From: Clostridiales bacterium
GTDB lineage: Bacteria; Bacillota; Clostridia; Oscillospirales; Acutalibacteraceae
Length of the DNA stretch: 64,000 bases
Assembly (NCBI GenBank): GCA_019415945.1
Contig: DXYF01000016.1
Location: forward strand, 62,001 to 126,000
Reading direction: 5' to 3'
Shown here in pieces: positions 9,167 through 17,842 of the stretch (the first letter of the stretch is position 1; every line of letters starts with the position of its first letter). The notes under the pieces are model-generated. The model was given only the letters and a program-made list of their open reading frames with translations. It made no database searches and had not been told where the DNA came from. Both the position numbers and the translations under genes were made by a program.

Positions 9167-10165
9167 ATGGAAAACCTAGGTGAAATTTTGATTTACCAGT
9201 CCGATGATGGTCTTACAAATATCGAAGTAAAAGTACACGATGAAACTGTTTGGCTTACACAACAGCAAATGGCGGAGTTATTTCAAACCTCCCGAACAAA
9301 TGTAGTTGAGCATATTAAGCATATCTATGAAGAAAAAGAATTAGACGAACTTTCAACCTGTCAGAAATTCCGACAGGTTCGAAAAGAAGGCAATCGTGAA
9401 GTAAACAGAGAACTGCCTTTTTATAACCTCGATATGATTATTTCTCTTGGTTATAGAGTAAAATCTGCAATCGCTACAAATTTCAGACGTTGGGCAACCG
9501 AGCGTTTAAAAGAATATATGATTAAAGGTTTTACTATTGATGATGAACGTTTAAAAGGAAATGGTGGCGGTAATTACTGGAAAGAGTTACTTGACCGAAT
9601 CAGAGATATTCGTTCTTCCGAAAAAGTTCTTTATCGTCAGGTTCTTGATTTATATGCAACCAGCGTAGATTATAACCCTCATAGTGAAGAATCAATCCAA
9701 TTCTTTAAAATTGTACAGAACAAGCTTCACTATGCGGCACACGGACACACAGCTGCAGAAGTTATCTATGAGCGAGCTAATGCTGAAATGCCTTTTATGG
9801 GACTTACTTCATTTTCTGGAGAACTACCTTCTCTAAAGGATATTGGTATTGCAAAGAACTATTTGAGTGAATCAGAACTTAAAATACTAAACAACCTTGT
9901 ATCTGGTTATTTCGATTTGGCAGAAATCAATGCTATTGAGCACAAACCAATGTATATGGATGATTATGTAAAGCAATTAGATATGGTGTTATCTTCCGGA
10001 AACAGACAACTTCTTATAGGTGCAGGCTCCGTAAGCCATAAGCAAGCAATAGACAAAGCAAAATCAGAATATAGAAAATATCAAGAAATAACTTTGACTC
10101 CTGTTGAACATGCATACTTAGAAAGTATCAAAGAAGTTTCAAAAGAAGTTAAGAAAAAATCCTAA
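9167..10165 (+). CDS. RhuM family protein
   Basis: A 332-residue protein of the Virulence_RhuM family. Recognisable stretches are VWLTQQQMAELFQTSRTNV (about residues 25-43), FYNLDMIISLGYRVKSAIA, FRRWATERLKEYMIKGF and YAAHGHTAAEVIYERANA. The N-terminal part reads as a winged-helix-like DNA-binding unit. RhuM proteins are common in pathogenicity and defence islands; their biochemical role is not settled. ATG 9167 is preferred over the TTG at 9164 because GGATGTG lies upstream. It follows the HEPN-like gene and may be its functional partner, which is inference. Confidence 0.85.
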   Translation: MENLGEILIYQSDDGLTNIEVKVHDETVWLTQQQMAELFQTSRTNVVEHIKHIYEEKELDELSTCQKFRQVRKEGNREVNRELPFYNLDMIISLGYRVKSAIATNFRRWATERLKEYMIKGFTIDDERLKGNGGGNYWKELLDRIRDIRSSEKVLYRQVLDLYATSVDYNPHSEESIQFFKIVQNKLHYAAHGHTAAEVIYERANAEMPFMGLTSFSGELPSLKDIGIAKNYLSESELKILNNLVSGYFDLAEINAIEHKPMYMDDYVKQLDMVLSSGNRQLLIGAGSVSHKQAIDKAKSEYRKYQEITLTPVEHAYLESIKEVSKEVKKKS

Positions 10166-10212
10166 TACATACGAAAAAATCCGTCTATCCCTTAAATTGA
10201 GAATAGACGGAT

Positions 10213-10401
10213 TTAATTATCTAAAGTATATTTAATTTTCAGTTTCTTCCGCTTAGCCTTGCTAACCTTGATTATTAAATCATCTACAGCATCAGTATAC
10301 CGCCCCATAGAAATCAAATCATTCTTTGATTTGATTAACTGCCTTATTAACTCACCGAGTTCTTCGTTTGTTAAATAGATGTGATACTTTTGATTTATCA
10401 T
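10213..10401 (-). CDS. Small conserved mobile-element protein (62 aa), unknown function
   Basis: ATG 10401 follows GAGGTGAGTGTA, a strong site. The product begins MINQKYHIYLTNEELGEL and is lysine-rich at the C-terminus (KAKRKKLKIKY). Similar small proteins occur widely in clostridial mobile elements. No enzymatic motif is visible. It is convergent with rhuM, with a short gap. Confidence 0.6.
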   Translation of the reverse strand: MINQKYHIYLTNEELGELIRQLIKSKNDLISMGRYTDAVDDLIIKVSKAKRKKLKIKYTLDN

Positions 10402-10811
10402 TACACTCACCTCGCTAAAATTATGATATAGTATTTATTCTCACAAATAAAGTATGCGATATAAAATCATCAGCGTTAAATTAAAATTCCATAAAGGCAG
10501 TCGGATGCATAACCACCATTCCAATAAATTCATAATAAAAAGCAAAAAATATTTCTTTCTGGTTTTTACTAACTATTACCAAAATTATTGTATGTAAACG
10601 TGAACTGTGATACAATTAATTAACAGATTGTTTTATTTAGGATTATAAATTTGAGAAACATATATACTAAAAATTTCTGCTAGCTATTAATTTAATATTT
10701 ATATCTATTTTCTCGTATTCACAGTAGCAGATAAGCAAAACCAATATTTGCATCTCATTGAACACTTCATATAACAATAATGCAATTGAGTAAAATTTTC
10801 AGGTGATAGTT
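10402..10811. other. AT-rich intergenic region before the SF1 helicase gene
   Basis: About 410 bases with no gene. It contains ATAAAGGCAGTCGG (10491-10504) followed by a CACC motif; a near-identical block, ATAAAGGTAGTCGG, is at 13947-13960 beyond the helicase gene. The pair brackets the helicase as if it had been inserted as cargo. The promoter is probably in the last 200 bases, but I cannot place it confidently. Confidence 0.4.
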
Positions 10812-13800
10812 ATGAGTATTACAAAATATTTTAGAAATGCAGTTACTGCACAAATGAGTCCACATATAAATTTTAAAGATGATAAATTCATTAAAATTGA
10901 ATTCGAACAATTACAATCCGGTGAAATATCTCTAAACGACACAAACTATCTCTTTGATAAAAATCAAATTAATTCTGAGCAAAAGAGTATGCCGGTTTTA
11001 ATAGCACTAAAAACAATAGCAACAGATATCATAAATTCTGTAAAAAATTCTACATCACCAGAAGATCTTACATGTGTATTCTTTATGCCCGCATCGCTTA
11101 ACAGAGATGGCACATTGCATCCATGTAAAGAAAAAAAGCCGTGGTTTGTAAGAGAATATTTATACCCAATGATAGATGAAGAAATTTGTATTGGATACGA
11201 AAAAGATCTTGACAATTATATAAGTTCAAGTGTTGCAGAATATCAAAAAATAGAGTCGTGGAACGACAGCTTAGATTACACTTCCTTAATGTTTGAGGCT
11301 GTAACAAAATGCAAATTAACTTCAGACACAATAGGAATAGACAAAAATATCGCTACTGAAAACTGTTGTTATTTGTTTTGGGATAACACTGTTATTGCTT
11401 CACACAACATATTGAAACTGTATGACAATATTATTAGTCATCCTACCACCTCAATGCCTTTATATGAAAGATTTATATCGTCTTCGCTTACACCACAAAA
11501 AGCTACATCAAAAAACACAGTCCATAATATGAAACAGCACAGCGGACAAATGGGTGGCGAATATCCTTTATCACCCTCTCAAAGACGCTGTATAAACCAA
11601 CTTAACAATATGGAAAGCAGCGAAATATTGGCTGTAAGCGGTCCTCCGGGAACTGGAAAAACCACTTTACTACAGTCAGCTGTTGCTGATCTTTTAACTA
11701 AACATGCCATAAAAGCTATTGACCCACCAATTATCGTTGCTTCATCAACCAATAATCAAGCTGTTACAAATATAATTGATTCTTTTGGTGCCATTAAGCC
11801 ACTTGGTATTGGAAACATAGAAAAAAGGTGGGTAACGGTTACAGAAAGCTTTTCTACCTATTTCCCTTCTTCATCAAAAATATCAAATGCTAAATCAAAA
11901 AACTATCAAATTAATGAAGAACTTATTATTAAGTTGAACTCAGGTTACGAAAAAGACAAATCAGAAAAATGCATGCTTGAAGAGTCTTCTAAATATTTTT
12001 CTGACTCAGTTAACAGCATAAGTGTTTGCAAATCTAAAATACATAATCGTCTATTAGAAATTAACGACCTTAAGAACGCCCTAATCAGTGAATTCGATAA
12101 TTTGTTGCAAAAAACAAACGGGCAACCCGTTCAGAATTATTTAGAAAATTTACAACAAAAGATTAAAGACATTGACTCTAAGATATCTAATACACAAAAT
12201 ATAATTCAGACAAAAAACGAACAAACAGAGAAATATCAAAATAGAATAGCAGAGTGGAAAACAAAATATAAACAACTTCCAATTTATGTAAGACTGTTTT
12301 CTTTTATTACTATCTTCAAAAAACAGATTATTGCTTGGATCAAAAACAGCAAAAACGATTATGAATTATTAAATTTGTTTTCAACCAATACTGTAAAAGA
12401 TATCACTAATCATTATAAAGGACTTATAGAATCAACTGAAAACGAGATATATAATCTTAGAAGCGATATAGCTCATTTCAATAAAGAAAAAGAAAGGCTT
12501 TATTGCGAATACAAAGCAATTGACAATGAATTGTCATTGGTTGCCGAAACAGCTATCAAACTAAAAAGCAAGACAAATCCATCGTCATACGATAACATAG
12601 ATACAATAAAAGAAATAATCTCAAAATATGCTATCTATGATTTAAATGAAAAGATAGACACATCTGTTCGGTATATCGAATTTTGGCTTGCCGTTCATTA
12701 TTATGAATGTATTTGGTTAGAAACAAAAAATCTTACAGACAAACAGCTTTCTACAAATATTAAAGATATACAGATTCACAAATTAAGAGATTTCTCTCTG
12801 ATAACACCTTGTATGGTTATGACTTTTTATATGTTACCAAAAACTTTTGAAATATGGAAGCAAAATGAAAAGGTTGCTGATTATCTATATAATCATATAG
12901 ATTTGCTTATCGTAGATGAAGCTGGTCAAACGTCCCCTGAGATTGCAGCACCTTGCTTTGCATTAGCAAAGCGAGCTATAGTAGTAGGTGATGAACAGCA
13001 AATACCTCCCGTATGGGGAACACACCGTGCATTAGATCTCACTCTAGCGATACATAACGGGGTTATTAACAACGAAAATGATTTTAACATCTTAATTAAA
13101 TCTGGCTTAAACACATCTCAATCAAGTGTAATGAAAGTTGCTATACATTCATGTCCATACGGGGCAAATAACGACAGAGGAATGTTTTTAAGTGAACATA
13201 GACGTTGTTATGATGAAATAATTAGTTATTGCAACGAATTGGTATACAAAGGGAAGTTAGAGCCCTTGCGAGGTAAAGGAGCTGATGCTAAAAATCGAGC
13301 TTTATCTACTGATAAATATCCAATAATGGGTTATTTTGATATTCCAACCAACTCATCTCAGACAGTAGGTACAAGTCGTGTTAATTACGAAGAAGCTAAA
13401 AAAATCGCCTCGTGGATTACTGAACATTTCACAGAAATATACAATCTATACCAATCCGTTGATAAAAGCATCTCACCTAAAGATATTCTAGCTATTATCA
13501 CCCCATTTCGTGCCCAAGCTAATGTAGTTAAAGAGGAACTTAAAAAAGTTTCAAAGGATTATTATCAATTTATAGATGTAGGTACTGTCCACACCTTCCA
13601 AGGTGGAGAAAGAAAAATTATTATATTCTCAACTACATATAGTAAAAGTGATTCTTGTTACTTTATTAATAACAATAAAAATCTAATGAATGTAGCTGTT
13701 TCTAGAGCTAAGGATGCTTTCTGGGTATTCGGCAGTTACGATTGTCTAAGAAATGCTCCAGACAGTTCAGCAAGCAAACTTTTAGCCAAGCATGTTAATC

Positions 13801-13817
13801 ATAAGATACTACATTAA
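10812..13817 (+). CDS. Large SF1 (Upf1/Dna2-like) helicase, probable defence ATPase
   Basis: A 1001-residue AAA_11/AAA_12-type helicase. Walker A is GPPGTGKTTLL (about residue 280). A coiled-coil or Lys/Glu-rich insertion (about 370-600) precedes Walker B LLIVDEAGQTSPEIA, then VVGDEQQIPPVWG (motif III), FLSEHRRCYDEI, IITPFRAQANVV, VGTVHTFQGGERKIIIFST (motif V) and NVAVSRAKDAFWVFG (motif VI). All helicase motifs look intact. ATG 10812 has AGGTGATAGTT upstream. The N-terminal 250 residues are unrecognised. Lone helicases of this class are common in phage-defence islands; the role is inferred from context. It is flanked by imperfect direct repeats. Confidence 0.8.
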   Translation: MSITKYFRNAVTAQMSPHINFKDDKFIKIEFEQLQSGEISLNDTNYLFDKNQINSEQKSMPVLIALKTIATDIINSVKNSTSPEDLTCVFFMPASLNRDGTLHPCKEKKPWFVREYLYPMIDEEICIGYEKDLDNYISSSVAEYQKIESWNDSLDYTSLMFEAVTKCKLTSDTIGIDKNIATENCCYLFWDNTVIASHNILKLYDNIISHPTTSMPLYERFISSSLTPQKATSKNTVHNMKQHSGQMGGEYPLSPSQRRCINQLNNMESSEILAVSGPPGTGKTTLLQSAVADLLTKHAIKAIDPPIIVASSTNNQAVTNIIDSFGAIKPLGIGNIEKRWVTVTESFSTYFPSSSKISNAKSKNYQINEELIIKLNSGYEKDKSEKCMLEESSKYFSDSVNSISVCKSKIHNRLLEINDLKNALISEFDNLLQKTNGQPVQNYLENLQQKIKDIDSKISNTQNIIQTKNEQTEKYQNRIAEWKTKYKQLPIYVRLFSFITIFKKQIIAWIKNSKNDYELLNLFSTNTVKDITNHYKGLIESTENEIYNLRSDIAHFNKEKERLYCEYKAIDNELSLVAETAIKLKSKTNPSSYDNIDTIKEIISKYAIYDLNEKIDTSVRYIEFWLAVHYYECIWLETKNLTDKQLSTNIKDIQIHKLRDFSLITPCMVMTFYMLPKTFEIWKQNEKVADYLYNHIDLLIVDEAGQTSPEIAAPCFALAKRAIVVGDEQQIPPVWGTHRALDLTLAIHNGVINNENDFNILIKSGLNTSQSSVMKVAIHSCPYGANNDRGMFLSEHRRCYDEIISYCNELVYKGKLEPLRGKGADAKNRALSTDKYPIMGYFDIPTNSSQTVGTSRVNYEEAKKIASWITEHFTEIYNLYQSVDKSISPKDILAIITPFRAQANVVKEELKKVSKDYYQFIDVGTVHTFQGGERKIIIFSTTYSKSDSCYFINNNKNLMNVAVSRAKDAFWVFGSYDCLRNAPDSSASKLLAKHVNHKILH

Positions 13818-14018
13818 TATAAATTCACAAGAGATAGAAACAGATTTCTTTTCTCTCCAAAAAAAAGACCTGCCAACGCAGATCAAATTTATATTTTGAT
13901 GTAAAAGCACTTTTATTAAAAAATTTACAATCGATATGTTGGTTTAATAAAGGTAGTCGGCTGTTTATGTCACCACCAATGTCAGCGAATACTCAGCAAA
14001 AAATCGGAATGGATAATT

Positions 14019-15911
14019 TTACTTAGTAATACTTAACAAGTGAGGTAGACTACTTATTAGTACATACTTACAAAAAACAATAGGTAAGAACAGATAAGAA
14101 ATACCGATAGCCGCTCCAGGAGCTCCATAGCCCAATATCTCATAATAACCTATAGGGTAAGAGCACTCCATACAAGAATCACTCGCATTACCCTCTATTG
14201 TGTACACTCTACCTCCTTCAACTTTTTCTACTATACCTGTGTGGTTGGAGTTTCCGTCCAAACCATCGTATTCCCAATCAAAGAAAATAATCATTCCTGC
14301 CTGTGGCTCCTCTGTACCGTCGAGCCATTCCCCTTTGGACTTAAACCAATTAACGCCGGTATCGCATACTGAGTATTTCGGTATAAGGTTGTTTTCAATA
14401 TATCCGCACTCGTTGGCGCACCAGGAAACGAAGCAGGCACACCATTCGACACGGGAACTAAAACCGTACCAGCTCCAATACGGCTGACCGCCGACATTGC
14501 CGAGTTGTTCCTGAGCTACCTTGACTATGTCACTATCCGAGCTTGAAATACCGTGAAGGACGGATAGCCATAAAGAGTTGTTCTTGTCCGATAAAAGCTC
14601 TCGGCACATTTCCTTTTGTTCATCGGTAAAGCTCTTATTGTTCATCATCGTTTCAAGGTCAATGTGGCTTGTGGCAATATACAAGGTAGTTTTTTCAACA
14701 TCCTTTTCCTTTTTGACCGTCTTGCCGTTCTCTTTCACATCGACGGTTTCTTTGACGGTTTTCTTTTCTGTATGGGATTCAACTTTGTTCATTTCCCAGA
14801 ACAGTTTACGCAAATCTTCCTTTTTACCCTCGTCCATCGTCGCAACCTCTTGTGCCTCATCAGGATTTGCAGGATTCAGATCAGCCATATTTCTATCCAC
14901 AGCGTAGATAGCTATAACTTCTTTCCACTCTGCTCGTGAGCCTGACATTTCAAGAATATCATAGGTATTGTTGCTCTTAATATCCTCAATTTTTTGATTG
15001 TATTCCTCGTTGATTTCCTGGACGGCAGTCTGCATTGTAACGCCTGTTCCCGAATCCTCCCCCGAAGCGAATATTCCAAAGCAGGAGCAGACAATTAACG
15101 CTATAAGGCAGATAACGATGATAATCACAACAGCTACCCAACCGCCTGCGGCGATAGCTGCCGCTAACGCCTTAATTCCTGCTATAATTGCCTTTACTGC
15201 CGCTATTGTTGCTTTGATTGCAACTTTCGCCGCCTGAACAGCCGCTTTTGCAGTTGCCCTTGCTGCCTGTGCCGCTTTTTGAGCCGCTTTAGCAGTTGCT
15301 TGTGCAGTTTTCTGAGCAGCTTTTGCGGCTTGCTTTGAGGTTTTTAGGGCTGCCTTTGAGGTTTTTTCTGCGGTTTTAACTGATGTCTTTACTGTTTTAG
15401 CTGTTCCTTTCTGCGCAGTTTTCACTGTTTTTCTACCTGCCGAGCGTGCTGACTGTTTAACTGTCTTTGAGGTTTGCTCAACTGTACGAATACTCTTTCT
15501 CCCTCCGTTGAATGCTTCGGAAGATGTTGTTCTGGCAGATTTTTCAGCGGATTTTTTAGCAGCATTTTTAGATGATTTCTGAACAGAATCCTTAACTGTG
15601 TTTTCAGCTTTATTTTGGGCTTTGTTCTCGATACGCTGTTTAATCTTGTTCTTGACCATTTTAGCTCCGTCTTTTGCATTTCCGAGCTGTTTTTTAGTCT
15701 GACGTACAGTTTCTTCTACACCTCGCTTTGCACCGGATTCTATTCTGTCAGTAGCATATTCATTAGCTGAATACTCCTCCGCTTCAACAGAATGCTCGGC
15801 TTTATCCTTGGTCTGTATATATGCAGATTTCATACGACCGGATGCAACCCTTGCCTTGTCGAGCGTTTTGATTGTACCTTTATTTTCTTTTTTTGCTTTA
15901 ATATCAGGCAA
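14019..15911 (-). CDS. CHAP-domain cell-wall hydrolase of the conjugation module
   Basis: A conjugation-associated peptidoglycan hydrolase of about 630 residues, which would open the wall for the type IV secretion channel. TTG 15911 follows GGAGGTAATAA. The first 230 residues are extremely Lys/Ala/Thr-rich with degenerate KTAQKTAQATAKAAQKAAQ-like repeats; a single membrane segment follows (VVIIIVICLIALIVCSCFG). The C-terminal CHAP domain has Cys in VEWCACFVSWCANECGY and His in NSNHTGIVEKVEG. The family normally ends soon after YYEILGYG; here about 30 hydrophobic residues (IGISYLFLPIVFCKYV) follow, suggesting loss of the native stop by rearrangement. It lies downstream of sortase and virB4, as in Tn1549-like elements, with a nuclease-like gene inserted between. 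Confidence 0.82.
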   Translation of the reverse strand: MPDIKAKKENKGTIKTLDKARVASGRMKSAYIQTKDKAEHSVEAEEYSANEYATDRIESGAKRGVEETVRQTKKQLGNAKDGAKMVKNKIKQRIENKAQNKAENTVKDSVQKSSKNAAKKSAEKSARTTSSEAFNGGRKSIRTVEQTSKTVKQSARSAGRKTVKTAQKGTAKTVKTSVKTAEKTSKAALKTSKQAAKAAQKTAQATAKAAQKAAQAARATAKAAVQAAKVAIKATIAAVKAIIAGIKALAAAIAAGGWVAVVIIIVICLIALIVCSCFGIFASGEDSGTGVTMQTAVQEINEEYNQKIEDIKSNNTYDILEMSGSRAEWKEVIAIYAVDRNMADLNPANPDEAQEVATMDEGKKEDLRKLFWEMNKVESHTEKKTVKETVDVKENGKTVKKEKDVEKTTLYIATSHIDLETMMNNKSFTDEQKEMCRELLSDKNNSLWLSVLHGISSSDSDIVKVAQEQLGNVGGQPYWSWYGFSSRVEWCACFVSWCANECGYIENNLIPKYSVCDTGVNWFKSKGEWLDGTEEPQAGMIIFFDWEYDGLDGNSNHTGIVEKVEGGRVYTIEGNASDSCMECSYPIGYYEILGYGAPGAAIGISYLFLPIVFCKYVLISSLPHLLSITK

Positions 15912-16045
15912 ATTATTACCTCCCTTCAAAAATTCTTAATGTTAAAATAAAAAACTCTGACTGGTGTTTCTCCAATCAGAGTTTTTATAATGTTATTTAG
16001 TTTGATAAACTGAAATCTGTAGATATCTTTTACTTAGATAAAATA

Positions 16046-16891
16046 TCAAATTTTTTGTCTTACAATCTCAAAATCAGCCTCAATTATAGCGTGATCTGGA
16101 AAAGGATCGACTATATAATCATACACATTCTTTCCATTCATATCCTTCCCTTTATACTGTTGAAAATCCGTCCCCCAAATATACACACTTTTTTCTTTGT
16201 TAACAAACGTTCGGTCATAGTCATACAACCTACTAATTCTAATAGCGTGTCCTCTCATGAAAAAGTGATCCTCTGGAAAAGAAAAATCTCCCTCATTATC
16301 ATGGTAGATGCTACCACCTGCTGGGGTATGCATTTCAAATCCATAGTCTTTTGCTAACTGTTTTATTTTAGTCAAACACCAGTCTTCATCTTCAAATCCT
16401 CTTCGATAGTTATTAAAATCTCCAACGATAATGATATTTTCATCATGTTCTACAGATTTTAAAACAATATCAAATTCGTTCTTTTTTTGTTTATTGGTTA
16501 TGTTCATTGTATGAATACGCATACCTACAATTACAATGTTTTGTTTTGTTTCTTTATGAATACACCGTATTTCCAAATGGTCAGGGTAAGTATGATTCTC
16601 AGAAAGAAAACTTTTGACACATTCTATTTCAAAATAGTCCTTTCTAATTGCTATGGTAACTTCATTGTTTCCGACATCCGTGTTATTGCTGCAAAACACA
16701 TAATACTCATTTCGATTAAATATATCGCGGTATTCCTTATTCCAATTTGGTATATTAAAAGAGGTCTCCGTCAAAACAATAATATCCGCTTCTTTTTCTT
16801 GAATAACCGTCTTAATCCAAGTTGGCATATTCGTTTTTGAGCGACCATTCCTATGATTAATATTCCATCCAATAATTTTCATATTTTTCAT
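16046..16891 (-). CDS. Endonuclease/exonuclease/phosphatase (EEP) family protein
   Basis: A 281-residue EEP-fold metal hydrolase. Visible motifs are IIGWNINHRNG (N-terminal Asn), IIVLTETSF (Glu metal ligand), IIIVGDFNN (catalytic Asp/Asn) and FPDHAIIEA (terminal Asp-His). All key residues are present. The family includes AP endonucleases, DNases and phosphodiesterases; the substrate cannot be told here. It sits alone, AT-rich, between the CHAP hydrolase and sortase genes of the conjugation module and looks like inserted cargo. A short inverted repeat around 15950-15985 separates it from the CHAP gene. Confidence 0.8.
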   Translation of the reverse strand: MKNMKIIGWNINHRNGRSKTNMPTWIKTVIQEKEADIIVLTETSFNIPNWNKEYRDIFNRNEYYVFCSNNTDVGNNEVTIAIRKDYFEIECVKSFLSENHTYPDHLEIRCIHKETKQNIVIVGMRIHTMNITNKQKKNEFDIVLKSVEHDENIIIVGDFNNYRRGFEDEDWCLTKIKQLAKDYGFEMHTPAGGSIYHDNEGDFSFPEDHFFMRGHAIRISRLYDYDRTFVNKEKSVYIWGTDFQQYKGKDMNGKNVYDYIVDPFPDHAIIEADFEIVRQKI

Positions 16892-17016
16892 TCCTTCGAT
16901 TCATAACGCATTTAATATCCTAAGTTTCATAATAAAAATAGGAATTTAGCACTTCAGAAATTCCAATTTATTCTACTAAAATTATATCACTCACGCTCAG
17001 CTTTGTCTATGATAAT

Positions 17017-17826
17017 TTACTTACGCCTTTTTGCCACAACGACAAGTCTGCCGTTGTCGTGTGTGTATTCGCAGGTGGAAAGCGTCAACAGCTTATCGCC
17101 GTATTTTGCAGTTACGCCTGTATCATAGAATGAAAGTTCCTTACATTTGCTCACGAAGTCGGAAAAATGCTGTGGGTCATAGGCGTTGACAAACTCATAA
17201 TACTTGAATGAATTTTTATCTGTTTCATCAACAGGAACGGCGAACACGGCAAGTATGTCATAGGTTGCTTTCCTGTCAAGCGTATCAAAAGTGACTTGCT
17301 TTTGTGACTGCCAAAAATTCTTACTTCTGAAAAGCTCAAGATTTGCAAACATTGAGCCGTCATTCATATGATGAGCGTAGATTATTACATTGTCAGACGG
17401 AGTTTTGACATCACAATTTGCCTGAACATAAGGGCAGCCGTAAAAGGACTGATTTTTGTAAAAATCTCTGTTCAGATAATAGTCAGGCTCATTTGGCGTC
17501 TGCATAACAGGATAATTGATATTTGTTCCGTCAATCTTTATCCAACCGACCATATCGGGGTTATTGGCAAAAGTCATTGAGTCAGTGTAGTTTTGAGTGT
17601 TACTATTACCGCTACCTCCGTCCTTGTATTCCGTATACGGATTGACAGCCGCTTCACTTGCGGAAACGGCTGTGCTGTCCTCAGCAGCCGAAACTTCCTC
17701 GGCTACGGTTTCATACATCTTTTTATTTTCTTCTGATTCAATCCTGCCCTTGATATGGAAATAGGTGCTGACACCGCACACAGCGACAAGCACCACAATC
17801 AAAGCTATTAAGATTTTCTTATTCAT
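17017..17826 (-). CDS. srtB: Class B sortase
   Basis: A 269-residue membrane-anchored transpeptidase. ATG 17826 follows AGAAAGGAATCTGCT; an in-frame extension to 17862 overlaps virB4. It has an N-terminal membrane anchor (ILIALIVVLVAVCGVSTYF), a low-complexity Ser/Ala/Glu stalk, then the catalytic core: VGWIKIDGTNINYPVMQ, catalytic His in IIYAHHMNDGSMFANL, catalytic Cys in LLTLSTCEYTHDNGR and the Arg in that same stretch. Class B sortases are a constant member of Tn1549-like conjugation clusters. It begins 17 bases after virB4. Confidence 0.9.
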   Translation of the reverse strand: MNKKILIALIVVLVAVCGVSTYFHIKGRIESEENKKMYETVAEEVSAAEDSTAVSASEAAVNPYTEYKDGGSGNSNTQNYTDSMTFANNPDMVGWIKIDGTNINYPVMQTPNEPDYYLNRDFYKNQSFYGCPYVQANCDVKTPSDNVIIYAHHMNDGSMFANLELFRSKNFWQSQKQVTFDTLDRKATYDILAVFAVPVDETDKNSFKYYEFVNAYDPQHFSDFVSKCKELSFYDTGVTAKYGDKLLTLSTCEYTHDNGRLVVVAKRRK

Positions 17827-17842
17827 AGCAGATTCCTTTCTT

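Noticed and set aside
14998..15237. Plus-strand Ala/Ile-rich membrane protein
   Set aside because: Antisense shadow of the Lys/Ala repeat region of the CHAP protein.
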